Below are positions 39,613 through 52,093 of a stretch of DNA of 64,000 bases, piece after piece. Source of the stretch: Haematobia irritans. Its lineage: Eukaryota; Arthropoda; Insecta; Diptera; Muscidae. Below the pieces are notes generated by a model, which did no database searches, was not told where the DNA came from, and was given only the letters and a program-made list of their open reading frames with translations. The position numbers were made by a program, and so were the translations under genes. The stretch is from contig NC_134398.1 of assembly GCF_050003625.1 (NCBI RefSeq), positions 19,852,997-19,916,996 of the forward strand, read 5' to 3'. Position 1 is the stretch's first letter, and each line of letters opens with the position of its first letter.

Positions 39613-41333
39613 TTACTCCATAATGCATTTGGTGTTCTCGGGTAAATCACAACTACCCTTGGAAGCATTAAAGAATTTTAAGCCACAACTTTTGACCAAG
39701 GTATTACCACCACTACATATGTAATATTCACTGCAACTATTCAAGGAAGATAGAACATAATTATCTGGTTTGTCACGGCAAACAAAACGTTTGTATAACT
39801 CAATGGAGGTGACTTTGTGGGACTCATTCTTAGATTCTATTGGAGGAATTTCGATTTTCTCATTTTTCGATTCATCTGTAAAATCATTTGCTGGGGAATT
39901 GTCTATAATACATTTAGTATTTTCTGGAAGATCACAAATACCCTTGGCCATATTGAAGAAAAGCTTACCACAGCTGTTGGTTTCAGCCAGACCATTTTGG
40001 CATACGTAGTACTCATTACATTTCTCCAATGAAACCAAAAATTCACCATTGGCTTTATTACGGCAAACATACGTTTTGTAGAGGGAAACAGCCGTCGATG
40101 ATGATGATGATGATGATTTCTTGAATGTTGCTGGAGAAGATATGGAAGATTTCTCCGGTTTTGTTTGTAATAAACATTGACTATTTTGAGGTAAATCACA
40201 GGCTGATTTCAAGCCATTGAAATGGAGAAGGCCACAACTATGGACTTGGGCTAAGCCATTTTCACAAGCATAGAATTCATTGCATTTTTCCAAGGATGCC
40301 ATGAGCAGACCATTTGGCTTACCACGACATATAAAACGTCTATAGATTTCAAATTTGGATGGTTGGATAAATGGGGGGTCCTTGAGAGAGGGTTCTTGTT
40401 GATATTCTGGAAGAGGTTTAGGTTGAATTTCCAAATCTTTCCTTTTCGTTTCCAAAAAACATTCACTATTTTCAGGTAAATCACAGCTACCAGTTTGACT
40501 GTTGAAGTATTGCCCATGACCACAGGAATGTTGTATGGCCTTTCCTTCACTACAGCTATAGTATTCCCTACAGCTGGTATATGAAGCTAAATTAAAGCCA
40601 TTTGGCTTAGCTAGACAAATGTATTTTAAATATAATTCAATATTTTTTTGTTCCGTCATCGACAAGTCTATTAAGCCTGGTCCCGTAGGGTTTTCACGGA
40701 GTGGCACATTCAAATTCTCTTCTGTTGGAATTTCCAAATTACATTTGGTGTTTTTGGGTAAATCACAAACATTTCTCTCTGTATTAAAATATCGATCTTT
40801 ACAGCTATGAACTTGGGCTCGACCATTGCTACATAGATAAAATTCATGACAACTAGTCACAGAGGGCAATAGAGTTCCATCGTTTTTGTCATGACATATA
40901 ATTTCCAAATATTTGGAAATTTTGGGAAGATCTTTAGTAAGGGGATTTTTTTCCACAGCTATATCAGAACCAATGGTACTTGGATATCTTTTTGAAAATG
41001 CATTTTTCCCTCCCAAGGTCTCCACACATCCTGGATTATGTAAAACACAAGTTCCCTTTGTACCATCAAAGTATAGGGGACATGATTGCAATCTGGACCG
41101 TCCGTATTGACACTCATAATATTGGCTACAACTTCCCGGGACCAGAGTCCTATAGCCATTTGGTTTCGTGGTACAAACATAACGGGCATAAAGTAGATTT
41201 TCTAAATTTCCCAAGTAGGCTGCATGACCTATACTCGCCCATGCTAATATCAATAAAGCTGAAAAGGAAAAAAAATATTATTATTATTTTTTTTTTTAAT
41301 TCAAATCAAAATCTCACCTTTTAAGACTCTCAT
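39613..41333 (-). CDS. Six-domain CBM14 peritrophin (gene 3)
   Basis: Predicted as complement(join(39613..41258, 41318..41333)), 553 aa. Exon 1 has 16 nt (ATG at 41333) and ends AAAAG|GTGAGA. The 59-nt intron ends TTTTCAG. The spliced start gives the signal peptide MRVLKALLILAWASIGHA. Six CBM14 (peritrophin-A) domains lie at about residues 34-83, 127-178, 220-272, 316-367, 404-455 and 499-550, each with six cysteines and the conserved CxxYYxC, F(N/D) and CDLP signatures. Linkers are polar, with a Ser run before domain 5. There is no mucin domain. Multi-domain peritrophins cross-link chitin fibrils in the peritrophic matrix; midgut expression is inferred. Domain 1 is most like that of gene 1 (VPGSCSQYYEC), while domains 2-6 resemble the C-terminal domains of genes 1 and 2. 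The frame is intact. Confidence 0.93.
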
Positions 41334-41372
41334 CGTTTCACTATTTAAATCAAAATGTTATAAAGCAAAGGC

Positions 41373-41379
41373 ATTTATA
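41373..41379 (-). promoter_or_regulatory. TATA box of gene 3
   Basis: TATAAAT on the minus strand, 40-46 nt upstream of the ATG. This predicts a very short 5' UTR of about 15 nt. A second TATAAC sequence lies nearer the ATG. Confidence 0.5.
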
Positions 41380-41448
41380 CCATTGTGTACAATAATAGAA
41401 ATTAATATTCTTAAAATCAATAACAACTCATTTGGAATCGTACAGAAT

Positions 41449-41456
41449 CTTATCAT
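41449..41456 (-). promoter_or_regulatory. GATA-type motif upstream of gene 3
   Basis: CTTATCAT on the plus strand, about 70 bp upstream of the TATA box, equivalent in position to CTTATC sites of genes 1 and 2. Confidence 0.4.
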
Positions 41457-41473
41457 TTTACCTAGATGTCTTT

Positions 41474-41635
41474 GAGTGTAGGGTGAAGAAATTTAATCAG
41501 TTCATGTATCAGCTACCATTATCATCGTGACATCTTTTGGATTCTCAACATGTGCTTAAATTATTCTAATGAATTTGCAATGTTGCCATATTTTGGTAAT
41601 TTTTATTAAAATTTTTAAGAGAAAATTTTAATTTT
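41474..41635. repeat. Direct repeat, first copy (gene 3 upstream)
   Basis: About 162 bp (GAGTGTAGGGTGAAGAAATT ... AAGAGAAAATTTTAATTTTT), repeated at 43585-43745 with only about ten differences by eye. Confidence 0.85.
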
Positions 41636-43164
41636 TATACCCTCCACCATAGGATGGGGGTATATTAACTTTGTCATTCCGTTTGTAACACATCGAAATA
41701 TTGCTCTAAGACCCTATAAAGTATATATATTCTGGGTCGTGGTAAAATTCTGAGTCGATCTGAGCATGTCCGTCCGTCCGTCTGTTGAAATCACGCAAAC
41801 TTCCGAACGAAACAAGCTATCGACTTGAAACTTGGCACAAGTAGTTGTTATTGATGTAGGTCGGGCCATATCGGCCAACTTTTACGTATAGCCCCAATAT
41901 AAACGGACCCCCAAAATTGGCTTGCGAGGCCTCTAAGAGAAGCATCCAATCCGGCTGAAATTTAGTACATGGTTTTAGTATATGGTCTCTAACATCCATG
42001 CAAAAATTGGTCCACATCGGTCCATAATTATATATAGCCCCCATATAAACCGATCCCCCGACTTGGCTTGCGAGGCCTCTAAGAGAAGCAAATTTCATCC
42101 GATCCGGCTGAAATTTGGTACATGGTGCTAGTATATGGTCTCTAACATCCGTGCAAAAATTGGTCCACATCGGTCCATAATTATATATAGCCCCCATATA
42201 AACCGATCACCAGATTTGACCTCCGGAGCATCTTGGAAGACCAAAATTTGCCTGATTCAGTTGAAATTTGGTACGTGGTGTTAATTTATGGCCTCAAACT
42301 CCCATGCGAAAATTGGTCGGTATCGGCCTATAATTATATATAGGCCCCATATAAAACGATCCCCAGATTTGGCCTCCAGAGCCCGTTGGAAGAGCAAAAT
42401 TCTTCCCATTCGGTTGAAATTTGGTACGTGATATTAGTATTTGGTATCCAACAACCATGCAAGAATTGGTTCCTATCAGTCCATAATTATATATAGTTCC
42501 CATATTAACCGATCCCCAGATTTGACCTCCGGTGCCTTTTGGAGAAGCAAAATTCATCCGATCTGCTTGAAATTTGGTACGTGGTGATAGTATATGATAT
42601 TTATGCCAAAAGTGGTCCATATCATTCCATAATCATATATAGCCCCATATAAACCGATCCCGAGATTTGGTTTTGGAGCCTCTTGGAGGAGCCAATGTAC
42701 CAAGCCAAATCATCCGAGTGAGTTGAAATTTGGTACATTGTGCTAGTATATGGTCGTTAACAACCATGCCTAACTAGGTCCATATCGGTCTATAGTTATA
42801 TATATATCCCTCAAATAAATCGATTTCCAATCACACAAAAATTGCTCCATATCAAGTTCATAATTGTATACAGCCCCCATATAAGCGACCCCCATATATC
42901 AATTCTGGCTCTCTACGTACCGTGCAAAAAGTCCATATCAATTCGTAATTATTTGTAGACTTAACTATACATAACTTTTTTGTCTAATATATACCACGAC
43001 TGGACTAACTCACAATATTGAAAACGATGTTAAGAAGTTTTAAGATACCACAACCCAAGTAATTCGATTGTGGATGACAGTCTTTCGTAGAAGTTTCTAC
43101 GCAATCCATGGTGGAGGGTACATAAGATTCGGCCTGGCCGAACTTACGGCCGTATATACTTGTT
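41636..43164 (+). mobile_element. HINE family A copy A5, complete, with known empty site
   Basis: A plus-strand copy. The 5' terminus is at 41636, a (GTCC)n tract at 41768-41782, about six 150-bp units, and the 3' terminus with TTCGGCCTGGCCGAA and ACTTGTTT at 43128-43164. It lacks the 29-bp block. The second copy of the surrounding direct repeat (43585-43770) reads ...TTTTAATTTTTTTTATATCA without the element, so it is the empty site and shows insertion into a T run with no long duplication. Confidence 0.88.
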
Positions 43165-43400
43165 TGTTTTATATCATAGAAATAAAAGTTTGACACCATT
43201 TTCTATAGAACTAAAATTTTGACACCATTTTCTATAGAACTAAAATTTTGACACCATTTTCTATAGAACTAAAATTTTGACAAAATTATCTATAGAAAAA
43301 ACATTTGACAAAATTTTCTATAGAAATAAAATTTGACAAAATTTTCTATAGAAATAAAATTTGACAAAATTTTCTATAGAAAAAAAATGTACAAAATATT
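43165..43400 (+). repeat. 29-bp minisatellite array
   Basis: About eight units directly after A5 (TATATCATAGAAATAAAAGT then GACACCATTTTCTATAGAAC units). It corresponds to the array after the second direct repeat at 43746. Confidence 0.85.
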
Positions 43401-43584
43401 AAAGGACTTTGATAGCATATGAAGAAAAAAAACGAAAAATTAAAATGTGCTTCCTAGAAGCAAGTACAAGACCAAAATTTAAAAGAGAATTGTGTCTTAA
43501 AATTATCCTTACTTGTATTCTCTGCTTCTTTTGCTCGGAATCGATACCAAAATTTTTAAAATAAAACAAAATCTTTGGAATCTG
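43401..43584. other. Spacer between duplicated segments, no gene
   Basis: AT-rich sequence of about 180 bp with no recognisable feature; it is part of the tandemly duplicated segment 41474-43745. Confidence 0.4.
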
Positions 43585-43745
43585 AGTGTAGGATGAAGAA
43601 ATTTAATTAGTTCATGTATCAGCTACCATTATCATAGTGAGACCTTTTGGGTTCTCAACATGTGCTCAAATTATTCTAATGAATTTCCAATGTTGCCATA
43701 TATTGGTAATTTTTATTAAAATTTTTAAGAGAAAATTTTAATTTT
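43585..43745. repeat. Direct repeat, second copy
   Basis: A near-identical copy of 41474-41635. It continues into the same TATATCATAGAAATAAAA sequence that follows A5, so the duplication predates A5. Confidence 0.85.
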
Positions 43746-44005
43746 TTTTATATCATAGAAATAAAATTTTGACAAAATTTTCTATATAAAAAAAAAATTG
43801 ACAAAATTTTCTATAGAAATAAAATTTTGACAAACTTTTCTAGACAAATAAACTTTTGACAAAATTTTCTTTAGAAATAAAATTTTGACAAAATTTTCTA
43901 TAGAAATAAAATTTTGACAAAATTTTCTAGAGAAATAAAATTTTGACAAAGTTTTCTAGAGGAACAAAATGTTGGCAAAATTTTAATTAAAAGACTTCAA
44001 AATAA
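43746..44005 (+). repeat. 29-bp minisatellite array
   Basis: About nine units of the AAAATTTTGACAAAATTTTC type up to the 5' end of HINE D1. Confidence 0.85.
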
Positions 44006-44403
44006 TGTTTATACCCTAAACCATATAGTGGTCAGGGTATAATAAGTTTGATCGACCAAAAAATGTGCCTACCAGAAATATTGATTTTAGACCCCATAAA
44101 ATATACCGATCGACTCAGAATCACCTCCTGAGTCGATCTAGCGCTTGGTGTCCGTCCGTCCGTCTGTCCATGTATTTGTTGTTCACACGATTCCGGTCGC
44201 AATTATTAACCGATTTTGATGAAATTGGTACAGGGAGTTTTTTGGGCACAAGGACGAACGCTATTGAATTTGGAAGAAATCGGATCAAATTTAGATATAG
44301 CTCCCATATATATGTATCGCCCGATTTCGACAAATAGGGTCACGTTGCGCGTTTTTTCAAACGGATCGTCACCAAATTTGGCAAAAGGTAATCTTTTCCA
44401 TCG

Positions 44404-44753
44404 GGAGCCACCGTGGTGCAATGGTTAGCATGCCCGCCTTGCATACACAAGGTCGTGGGTTCGATTCCTGCTACGACCGAACACCAAAAAGTTTTTCAGC
44501 GGTGGATTATCCCACCTCAGTAATGCTGGTGACATTTCTGAGGGTTTCAAAGCTTCTCTAAGTGGTTTCACTGGAATGTGGAACGCCGTTCGGACTCGGC
44601 TATAAAAAGGAGGTCCTTGTCATTGAGCTTAACATGGAATCGGGCAGCACTCAGTGATAAGAGAGAAGTTCACCACTGTGGTATCACAATGGACTGAATA
44701 GTCTAAGTGAGCCTGATATATCGGGCTGCCACATAACCTAACCTATCCTAACC
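44404..44753 (+). mobile_element. tRNA-derived SINE, copy 3
   Basis: The cleanest copy in the window: A box TGGTGCAATGGTTAGCATGC, B box GGTCGTGGGTTCGATTCC, conserved body and CCTAACCTATCCTAACC tail. The target duplication TTCCATCG is perfect (44396-44403 and 44754-44761). It is nested in HINE D1. Confidence 0.92.
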
Positions 44754-44929
44754 TTCCATCGCCCTGCAAGTCTGCAAAATTTCATCCAAATCGGTTCAGA
44801 TTTAGATATAGCTCTCATATATATGTATCGCCCGATTTTCCCAAATTTGGACACAAAACCTTTATTTATCAACCGAGTTGGCTAAATATAATCTTCTATA
44901 GCACTAACTCTATATGCAAAAAATCATCG

Positions 44930-45480
44930 AAATCGGTTCAGATTTAGCTATAGCTCCCATATATATGTACCGCCCGATTTTTCTAAATTTGGCCATAAAA
45001 CCCTTATTTATCAACCGATCTTACCCAAATTTGGCTAAATGTAGTCTTCTATAGCACTAGCTATATATGTTGGCTAAATATAATCTTCTATAGCACTAAC
45101 TATATATGCAAAAAATCATCGAAATCGTTTCAGATTTAGCTATAGCTCCCATATATATGTACCGCCCGATTTTTCTAAACTTGGCCATAAAACCCTTATT
45201 TATCAACCGATCTTACCCAAATTTGGCTAAATGTAGTCTTCTATAGCACTAACTATATATGTTGGCTAAATATAATCTTCTATAGCACTAACTATATATG
45301 CAAAAAATCATCGAAATCGGTTCAGATTTAGCTATAGCTCCCATATATATGTACCGCCCGATTTTTCTAAATTTGGCCATAAAACCCTTATTTATCAATC
45401 GATCTTACCCAAATTTGGCTAAATGTAGTCTTCTATAGCACTAACTATATATGCAAAAAATCATCCAAATCGGTTCAGAT
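44930..45480 (+). repeat. Approximately 185-bp tandem repeat in HINE D1
   Basis: Three near-identical units (TCATCGAAATCGGTTCAGAT, GTACCGCCCGATTTTTCTAA, GGCTAAATGTAGTCTTCTAT) start near 44926, 45112 and 45305. Their high identity relative to other HINE units points to recent local amplification. Confidence 0.8.
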
Positions 45481-46259
45481 TTAGATATAGCTCCCATATA
45501 TATGTATAGCCCGATTTTCCCAAATTTGGCCATAGAACCCTTATTTATTAACCGATCTTACTAAAAGTTGGCTAGATCCAGTCTTCTATAGTACTAACTA
45601 TATGTGCAAAATTTCATCGAAATCGGTTCAGATGTAGATATAGCTCCCACATATGTATCACCCGATTTTGAAAAATTCGCCACTAATAACCTTATGTTTG
45701 ACCATACAGGCCTCATTTCTTAACTGATCTTACTCAAATCTTGCACAAGGTAACATTTTGTGGTATTAATCAAACCCGCAAAATATTATGCAAATTGGTT
45801 CAGATTTATATATAGCTTCCATATATATGCATCGCACGATTTTCCCAAATTTGGCCATAGTACTCTTATGTATTAACCAATGTTACTCAAATTTCAAATT
45901 TTGATGTACTAGCCGATCGTACTTATACGTACTTGTAGCTCTTACATAAGAATATTGCTCGATTTTCACAAATTTGTATGTATTACCCACACTAATTTAA
46001 CGATTTTCTCTTTTTTAATAATGGGCTCAATATTAGTGGCATACTAACTCCGTAGGCGCAATATCAACACAGCCAGTGTTGCTAGAAGTAGGGGAAATTC
46101 CCTAAATGTAGGGGTTTTCTAATATTTAGCGTGTTGTAGGGACGTAGGGCCACAATGTAGGATATTTTCACTCAACACAATTTGTAATAATTTTTACATT
46201 TTGATGGCTCTAGAGGAGGAAATTAGAAGCCGGCAAGGCTTGATCTTTAACAATGTGTG

Positions 46260-46450
46260 GTAAACTTTATTCCTGTAGAGATTTTTGTCAACATTTTATT
46301 TCTATAGAACATTTTGTCAAAATTGTATTTCTATAGAATTTTTTTTCAAAATATTATTTCAAAATTTTATTCTATAGAAAAATTTCTCACAAAAATTTGT
46401 TTATAGAAACTTTTTCCAAAATTTTATTTTTATAGAGATTTAACAAAAAA
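46260..46450 (-). repeat. 29-bp minisatellite, reversed, nested in HINE D1
   Basis: About six degenerate TTTTATTTCTATAGAAATTT-type units within a segment (about 46070-46700) that has no equivalent in other HINEs and may be an inserted element. Confidence 0.65.
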
Positions 46451-46846
46451 GATTACTAATTTGGGTAGAATTCTACCAACTGTGGCAACCGTAGTGGTAA
46501 TACAAATTTATATTCTAAGTTATATACGTTTCATATTCATGTTTTAAGATAATAAAGTACTTAGAACCATTTTTGTTTTGTAAAATTTTTTAAATTTAAC
46601 GAAAAATATAGTTGGGAAAATTGTTTGGAAATGTATGGGAAAGTAGGGAACTTTTTTTGTCCTTGTAGGGTAAACCGAACATTTTCCGTGGCAACATTGA
46701 CTTAATTTTCTTAAATATGCAACTGCGGTTTATCTCCCAGACCTATATGTTACCCCACAAATGCTTATGATTACTAATTCTGTAATGGTGGTTTAGGGTA
46801 TGATAAAGTCGGCCCCGCCCGACTTTCTACTTTACTTACTTGTTTT

Positions 46847-46980
46847 TTAATTAAAATATTAAAATTTTGTATCATTGACTTAATTAACTAAATGTATCAT
46901 TTAATTTATTAATTGAAAAAAATGTCAACTTCAATTAACTTTTTAATTGTAAATATTTTGGTGACATTTTTTCTGTGTAT
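46847..46980. mobile_element. MITE family F relic
   Basis: AATTAATTG-type internal sequence and the terminus GTGACATTTTTTCTGTGT resemble the right half of the MITEs at 19530 and 51757. The left terminus is not recognisable. Confidence 0.5.
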
Positions 46981-47312
46981 AGCCCCCGTATAAATTGATC
47001 AACAAAATTTGACTTTTAGAGTCGAATGGAAGAAAAAATTTCATCCAATCCGGGTAAAATTTGGCCTTCTAATTAGCATGCGTCGCCAAAAATGTCTGAG
47101 TCAGTTTTGTAATGTCCGTCCGCCCGTCTGTTGGAATCGCGCTAACTTCCTAACGAAACAGGATATCGACCTGAAACTTGTCATTGATGTAGGTCGCATG
47201 GTATTGCAAGTGGGTAATATCGGACCACGTAATTTCCCCTCTGAGGGGAAACCATGGCGAAGGGTACATAAGATTCGGACTGGTCGAACTTACGACTTTA
47301 AATACTTGTTTT
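46980..47312 (+). mobile_element. HINE A-like relic, 3' part
   Basis: Contains one degraded unit (ATAGCCCCCGTATAAATTGA), a displaced head fragment (GTCCGTCCGCCCGTCTGTTG), and a decayed 3' terminus (GGGTACATAAGATTCGGACT, TACTTGTTTTT). Confidence 0.65.
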
Positions 47313-47710
47313 TTTTTTTTTTTTTAATTTCCTATAGCTCTAACAAAATCATCGGGTATATTTAGGCTATATCTAAAATTGATTCACCCTTTGGCTCATA
47401 GTTCAAAAATAATATTTTCCTCTAGGAGTTGATCATATTACTTCTATGTTTTCTTGTTTTAAAAAACATAAAATTGCATGTACCAAATTTCATTAGAATC
47501 GGTTAATAATTGCGATCGGAATTTTGCTAACAACAAATGCATGGACAGACAAACGGAGGTCATTATGGGCTAGATCGCCCCAAGAGGCGATTCTAACTCG
47601 ATCGGTAAATATTTTTTGGGGCTTAAAACTAATATTTCTTGTAGGTCTCTATTTTGCAGATCAATGCTATTATACCCTGGCCACTATGTGGTTTGGGGAA
47701 AAATTAATAG
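47313..47710 (-). mobile_element. HINE D-like relic, 5' part
   Basis: Minus-strand homology to the D head: TATACCCTGGCCACTATGTG read on the plus strand at 47671, and GCATGGACAGACAAACGG at 47539. Strongly decayed. Confidence 0.55.
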
Positions 47711-48154
47711 TTGGGATATTATTCCTACATTACATTATTGTTATATTAAGTGAATATTACATCAACCCTATCAAACAATGGCAATGCAAATTCATATTTT
47801 CACATATTCCATACGTAAAATTATTTCAGAAATGTGGGTATGCTGCAATTTTGGCCTGCGCACTGATTACCTATACTTAATTAAAATTTCTTCGAAATAA
47901 TTTTGGTGTAAATGTTTATGGGAATCCCATACGAATATTAAGATATTTCTTGATGGGCGAATGCTGCAATTTCCATTCTATGGTGTTGAGATAATAATAT
48001 GGAGTAAGGAGGACAGAAAAATATGTAGAGTAAGAAGTGATGGTTGCTGGTGATTAACCATTAGTGAAAATTCTATTATAACCATCACACAAGAAGCAAT
48101 GCTAATTTAGTTTATAGTGATCAGTGGTAAATCATTTGGACAAATGATCCGTAA
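47711..48154. other. Intergenic region, no gene seen
   Basis: An open frame reaches into this interval from 47524, but it begins inside the HINE relic and shows no recognisable domain. I treat the stretch as non-coding. Confidence 0.45.
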
Positions 48155-50012
48155 AAAACAAGTATATAGGCAGTAAGTTCGGCCAGGCCGAAACTTATGT
48201 ACCCTCCACCATGGATTGCGTAGAAACTTCTTCTAAACACTGCCATCCACAATCGAATTACTTGAGTTGCGGTAATGCTTGCCGATGGCAAGGTATCTTA
48301 AAACCTCCTAACACCGTCTTCTAAATTGTAAGTAAGTCCATACGTTGCCCATCAAAAAATACCGATTAAATACGTTTACAATTCAGTTTGACAAAATTTT
48401 CTATAGAAATAAAATTTTGAAAAAATTTTCTATAGAAATAAAATTTTCACAAAATTTTCTATAGAAATAAAATTTTCACAAAATTTTCTATAAAAAATAA
48501 AGTTTTGACAAAATTTTCTATAGAAAATGCAATTTTAACAAAATTTTCTATAGAAATAAAATTTTAACAAAATTTTCTATAGAAATAAAATTTTAACAAA
48601 ATTTTCTATAGAAATAAAATTTTGACAAAATTTTCTATAGAAATAAAATATTGGCTCGAGTGGCAACCATGATTATGAACTGATATGGACCAATTTTTGT
48701 GTGATTGGAGATCGGCTATATACAACTATAGACCGATATGGACCAATTTTGGTATGGTTGTTAGCGGCCATATACTAATGCCACGTTCCAAATTTGAACC
48801 GGAGCGGATGAATTTTGCTGCTCCAAGAGGCTCCGGAGGTCAAATCTGGAGAATGGTTTATATGGGGGCTATATATAACTATGCACCAATGTGGACCAAT
48901 TTTTGCATGGTTGTTAGAGTCCATATACTCACACCATGTTCCAAATTTGAACCGGATCGGATGAATTTGCTCCTCCTAGAGGCTCCGGAGGTCACATCTG
49001 GAGAACGGGGGCTATATATAATTATGAACCGATGAGGACTAATTTTTGCATGGTTGTTAACGATCATATGCTGACACCATGTACCAAATTTCAGCCGGAT
49101 CGAATGAAATTTGCTTCTCTTAGAGGCTCCGCAAACCAAATCAGGGGATCGGTTTATATGGGGGCTATATATGTATAATTATGCACCGATGTGGACCACT
49201 TTCTGCATAGTTGTTAGAGACCATATACTAACCATATCAGCCGGATCGGATGAAATTTGTTTCTTTTAGAGGCTCCGCAAGCCAAATCTGGGGATCGGTT
49301 TATATGGGGGCTATATATAATTATGGACCTATGTGGACCAATTTTTGCATGGTTGTTAGAGACCATGTGCTAACACCATGTACCAAATTTCAGCCGGATC
49401 GGATTAAACTTGCTTCTCTTAGAGGCTCCGAAAGCCAAATCGCGGGATCGGTTTATATGGGGGCTATATATAATTACGAACCGATGTGGACATATTTTTG
49501 CATGGTTGTTGGAGACCATATACTAACACCATGTACCAAATTTCGGATGAAATTTTCTTCTCTTTGAGGCTCCGCAAGCCAAATCTGGGGAACGGTTTAT
49601 ATGAGAGCTATATATAATTATGAACCGATGTGGATTTGCATGGTTGTTAGAGACCATATACTAACTAACGCCGAATCGGAAGAAATTTGCTTCTCTTAGA
49701 GCAATCGCAAGCCAAATTTGGGGGTCCGTTTATATGGGGGCTATACGTAAAAGTGGACCGATATGGCCCATTTGCAATACCATCCGACCTACATCAATAA
49801 CAACTACTTGTGCCAAGTTTCAAGTCGATAGCTTGTTTCGTTCGGAAGTTAGCGTGATTTCAACAGACAGACGGACGGACATGCTCAGATCGACTCTGAA
49901 TTTCACCACGACCCAAAATATATATACTTTATGCGGTCTTAGAGCAATATTTCGATGTGTTACAAACGGAATGACAAAGTTAATATACCCCCATCCTATG
50001 GTGGAGGGTATA
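48155..50012 (-). mobile_element. HINE family A copy A6
   Basis: A minus-strand copy: 3' terminus with TTCGGCCAGGCCGAA (about 48179-48193), 29-bp block (48388-48655), about seven 150-bp units (48680-49700), head with GACGGACGG (49868-49880), and 5' terminus at about 49988-50012. It abuts the truncated Helitron at 50013. Confidence 0.85.
48388..48655 (+). repeat. 29-bp minisatellite block inside HINE A6
   Basis: About nine highly homogeneous units, at the same element position as in A2 and A4. Confidence 0.88.
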
Positions 50013-50820
50013 AAAACGGACAAAAGGGAACCCTCCCCCCACCTTCGCTCCACTCCGACCAGATATCGGACTATCACGTACCCTATATTAATTTCACAAC
50101 TAGTCAATGGTCCCTATGAATTCTATCGAAGTAAATCGACAAAGTTTATTTCAATTTTCCCCTTCCCCAACCAGATATCGAAAAATCATATACTAATTTA
50201 AAAATCATGTATAAATTTAATCACCTCCTCCCACGTTCCCTGTAAATTTCAAGTAGATCGGAGATGTTTAAATTTTGTTCTATTGTTGTAAAGGGACGGC
50301 ACTTTCCCCGATACAATATCGACAAACACCGCAGTGAATAGCACCCCTAACCTTCCCTGAAAATTCTTGAAACTTTCTTTCAAATGTGGGACAAGGAAGG
50401 TTGCCTCTTCGTTCATAACCTTCCCCCACTGCCTTTGTAAATTTCAAAACAACTTAAAAATTTCTTTTTTTTTTTGCAGATTTAGAGGAGGACCTCCTCC
50501 CCGACCAAATATCGAAAATTTATATAGCGTATCTTTTGTAAACGTCCCAGAAAATGTCAAGCAAATTATAAGCCTAAAGGGGCGGCCTCTCTTCCGTCCA
50601 AATATCACAACATCAGATATCAACTATTAATATCGTAACCTCTCTCCAGTTCTCTATAAATTTCAAGTAACTCGGTAAAGTTTAATTGTTTCTCTGTATC
50701 CACTTAAGAGAAGCGGATGTCTCCCTATGCGCTTTTATTTTTATTAAAAAATCAGGAACCTGATATAAATTTCATAACATCACCCATTTTTTCCGTAAAA
50801 TTTCAGTTGGGGGAGTTTAG

Positions 50821-51158
50821 GTTAGGTGGTAGCCCGATGTATCAGGCTCACTTAGACTATTCAGTCCATTGTGATACCACATTGGTGAACTTCTCTCTTA
50901 TCACTGAGTTCTGCCCGATTCCATGTTAAGTTCACTGACAAGGTACCTCCTTTTATAGCCGAGTCCTAATGGCGTTCCACATTGCAGTGAAACTACTTAG
51001 AGAAGCTTTGAAACCCTCTGAAATGTCACCAGCATTACTGAGGTGGGATAATCCACCGCTGACAAACTTTTTGCTGTTCGGTCGAAGCTGGAATCGAACC
51101 CACGACCTTGTGTATCTAAGGCGGGCATGCTAACCATTGCACCACGGTGGCTAAACTC
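50821..51158 (-). mobile_element. tRNA-derived SINE, copy 4
   Basis: A minus-strand copy nested in the truncated Helitron. GGGGGAGTTTAG occurs at both edges (50809-50820 and 51159-51170), a 12-bp target duplication. The tRNA-like head is at about 51080-51152. Confidence 0.9.
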
Positions 51159-51756
51159 GGGGGAGTTTAGTTTTGTTTTCACTGTACTCAAAAAAAAAAA
51201 AAAGTCGTGCAAAGTGGTGGTCCCCCTCCCCGACCAAATATCGAAGAATAATGTAGCGGATTTTTGTCTAGATGCCAACCCCAACATTCAATGAAAGTTT
51301 CAAGCAAATCGCATAATTTTGTTCCAAGTTTCAAAAAGTGTGGCAAGGGGGAGGTCCCCCTCCCCGTCCACATACGAAATCATCAGGTACCCCATATTAA
51401 TTCCATAACCTCACCGCATGTTCTCTGTAAATCTCAGATAATTTAGAGAATTTTAGTTTTTTCATTGTATTTAAAAAAAGTCGAACAAAGGGGAGGACCC
51501 CCACCGAAATATAAAATAGCGGATCTTTGTCTAGATGCCAACCCCAACCTTCAATGAAAATTTCAAGCAAATCGGTCAACTTTGGTCCAATTTTCAAAAA
51601 GTCCGACAAAGGGGAGGTCCCCCTCCGCGACCAGGTGTCAAAGAATTAGGTACCCTATATTCACCACATGAACGCCCCCTACGATCTCTGAAAGTTTCAA
51701 GTAAATCGGTTCGGCCGTTTCGGAGCCAACTCGGAACATACAAACAAATAAACAAA

Positions 51757-52065
51757 CACACAAAAAATTTTTTTTCTGATTCAATCACGAAATTAATTGA
51801 TCCAGTTAATTTTTTAATTGAAATATCTTCAATCACAGAAATGATAGTATCAAGTAAAAAATTAATTGATCCAATTAAAAAATTAATTGATCCAATTAAA
51901 AAAATAATTGATCCAATTAAAAAATTAATTAATACTATTAATTTGTGTGATTGATTTTTATTTCAATTAAAACATTTGTTGATTCAATTAAATTTTTAAT
52001 TGAATATTTGCATAAAACTCAATTAAGACTTTAATTGGAAAATATTTCGTGAAATTTTTTCTGTG
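51757..52065. mobile_element. MITE family F, inserted in the Helitron GTTT tract
   Basis: Begins CACACAAAAAATTTTTTTTC and ends ...GAAATTTTTTCTGTG. It has four tandem AATTAATTGATCCAATTAAA-like segments near 51850-51930. About 85-90% similar by eye to the element at 19530-19818. Confidence 0.78.
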
Positions 52066-52093
52066 AACATAGATTGAATTTTATACATATAGA

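Larger units (their letters stand above)
44010..46846 (+). mobile_element. HINE family D copy D1, with nested insertions
   Basis: A plus-strand element. The 5' terminus is TATACCCTAAACCATATAGT (44010). The head has TCACCTCCTGAGTCGATCTA, very like the Drosophila DINE-1 head, and a (GTCC)n tract (44150-44170). Tandem units (44780-45900) contain CAGATTTAGCTATAGCTCCC. The 3' terminus has AGTCGG/CCGACT and ACTTGTTTT at 46808-46846. A SINE (44404-44753) and a segment with reversed 29-bp units (46260-46450) are nested inside. Confidence 0.82.
50013..52093 (-). mobile_element. Non-autonomous Helitron, second copy, truncated
   Basis: Homologous to 10463-12453 in opposite orientation. Shared blocks include GGGGAGGTCCCCCTCC, GATGCCAACCCCAAC and CGGAGCCAACTCGG. 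The 5' end is at about 52066-52093 (rc of TCTATATGTATAAAATTCAA). The 3' part, with the hairpin and CTAG, is missing because the copy stops where HINE A6 begins. A SINE (50821-51158) and a MITE (51757-52065) are nested inside. Several short frames here are not genes. Confidence 0.8.

Noticed and set aside
47524..47880. 118-residue plus-strand frame with hydrophobic segments
   Set aside because: The frame starts within a HINE head and has no upstream promoter, signal or recognised domain; probably chance.
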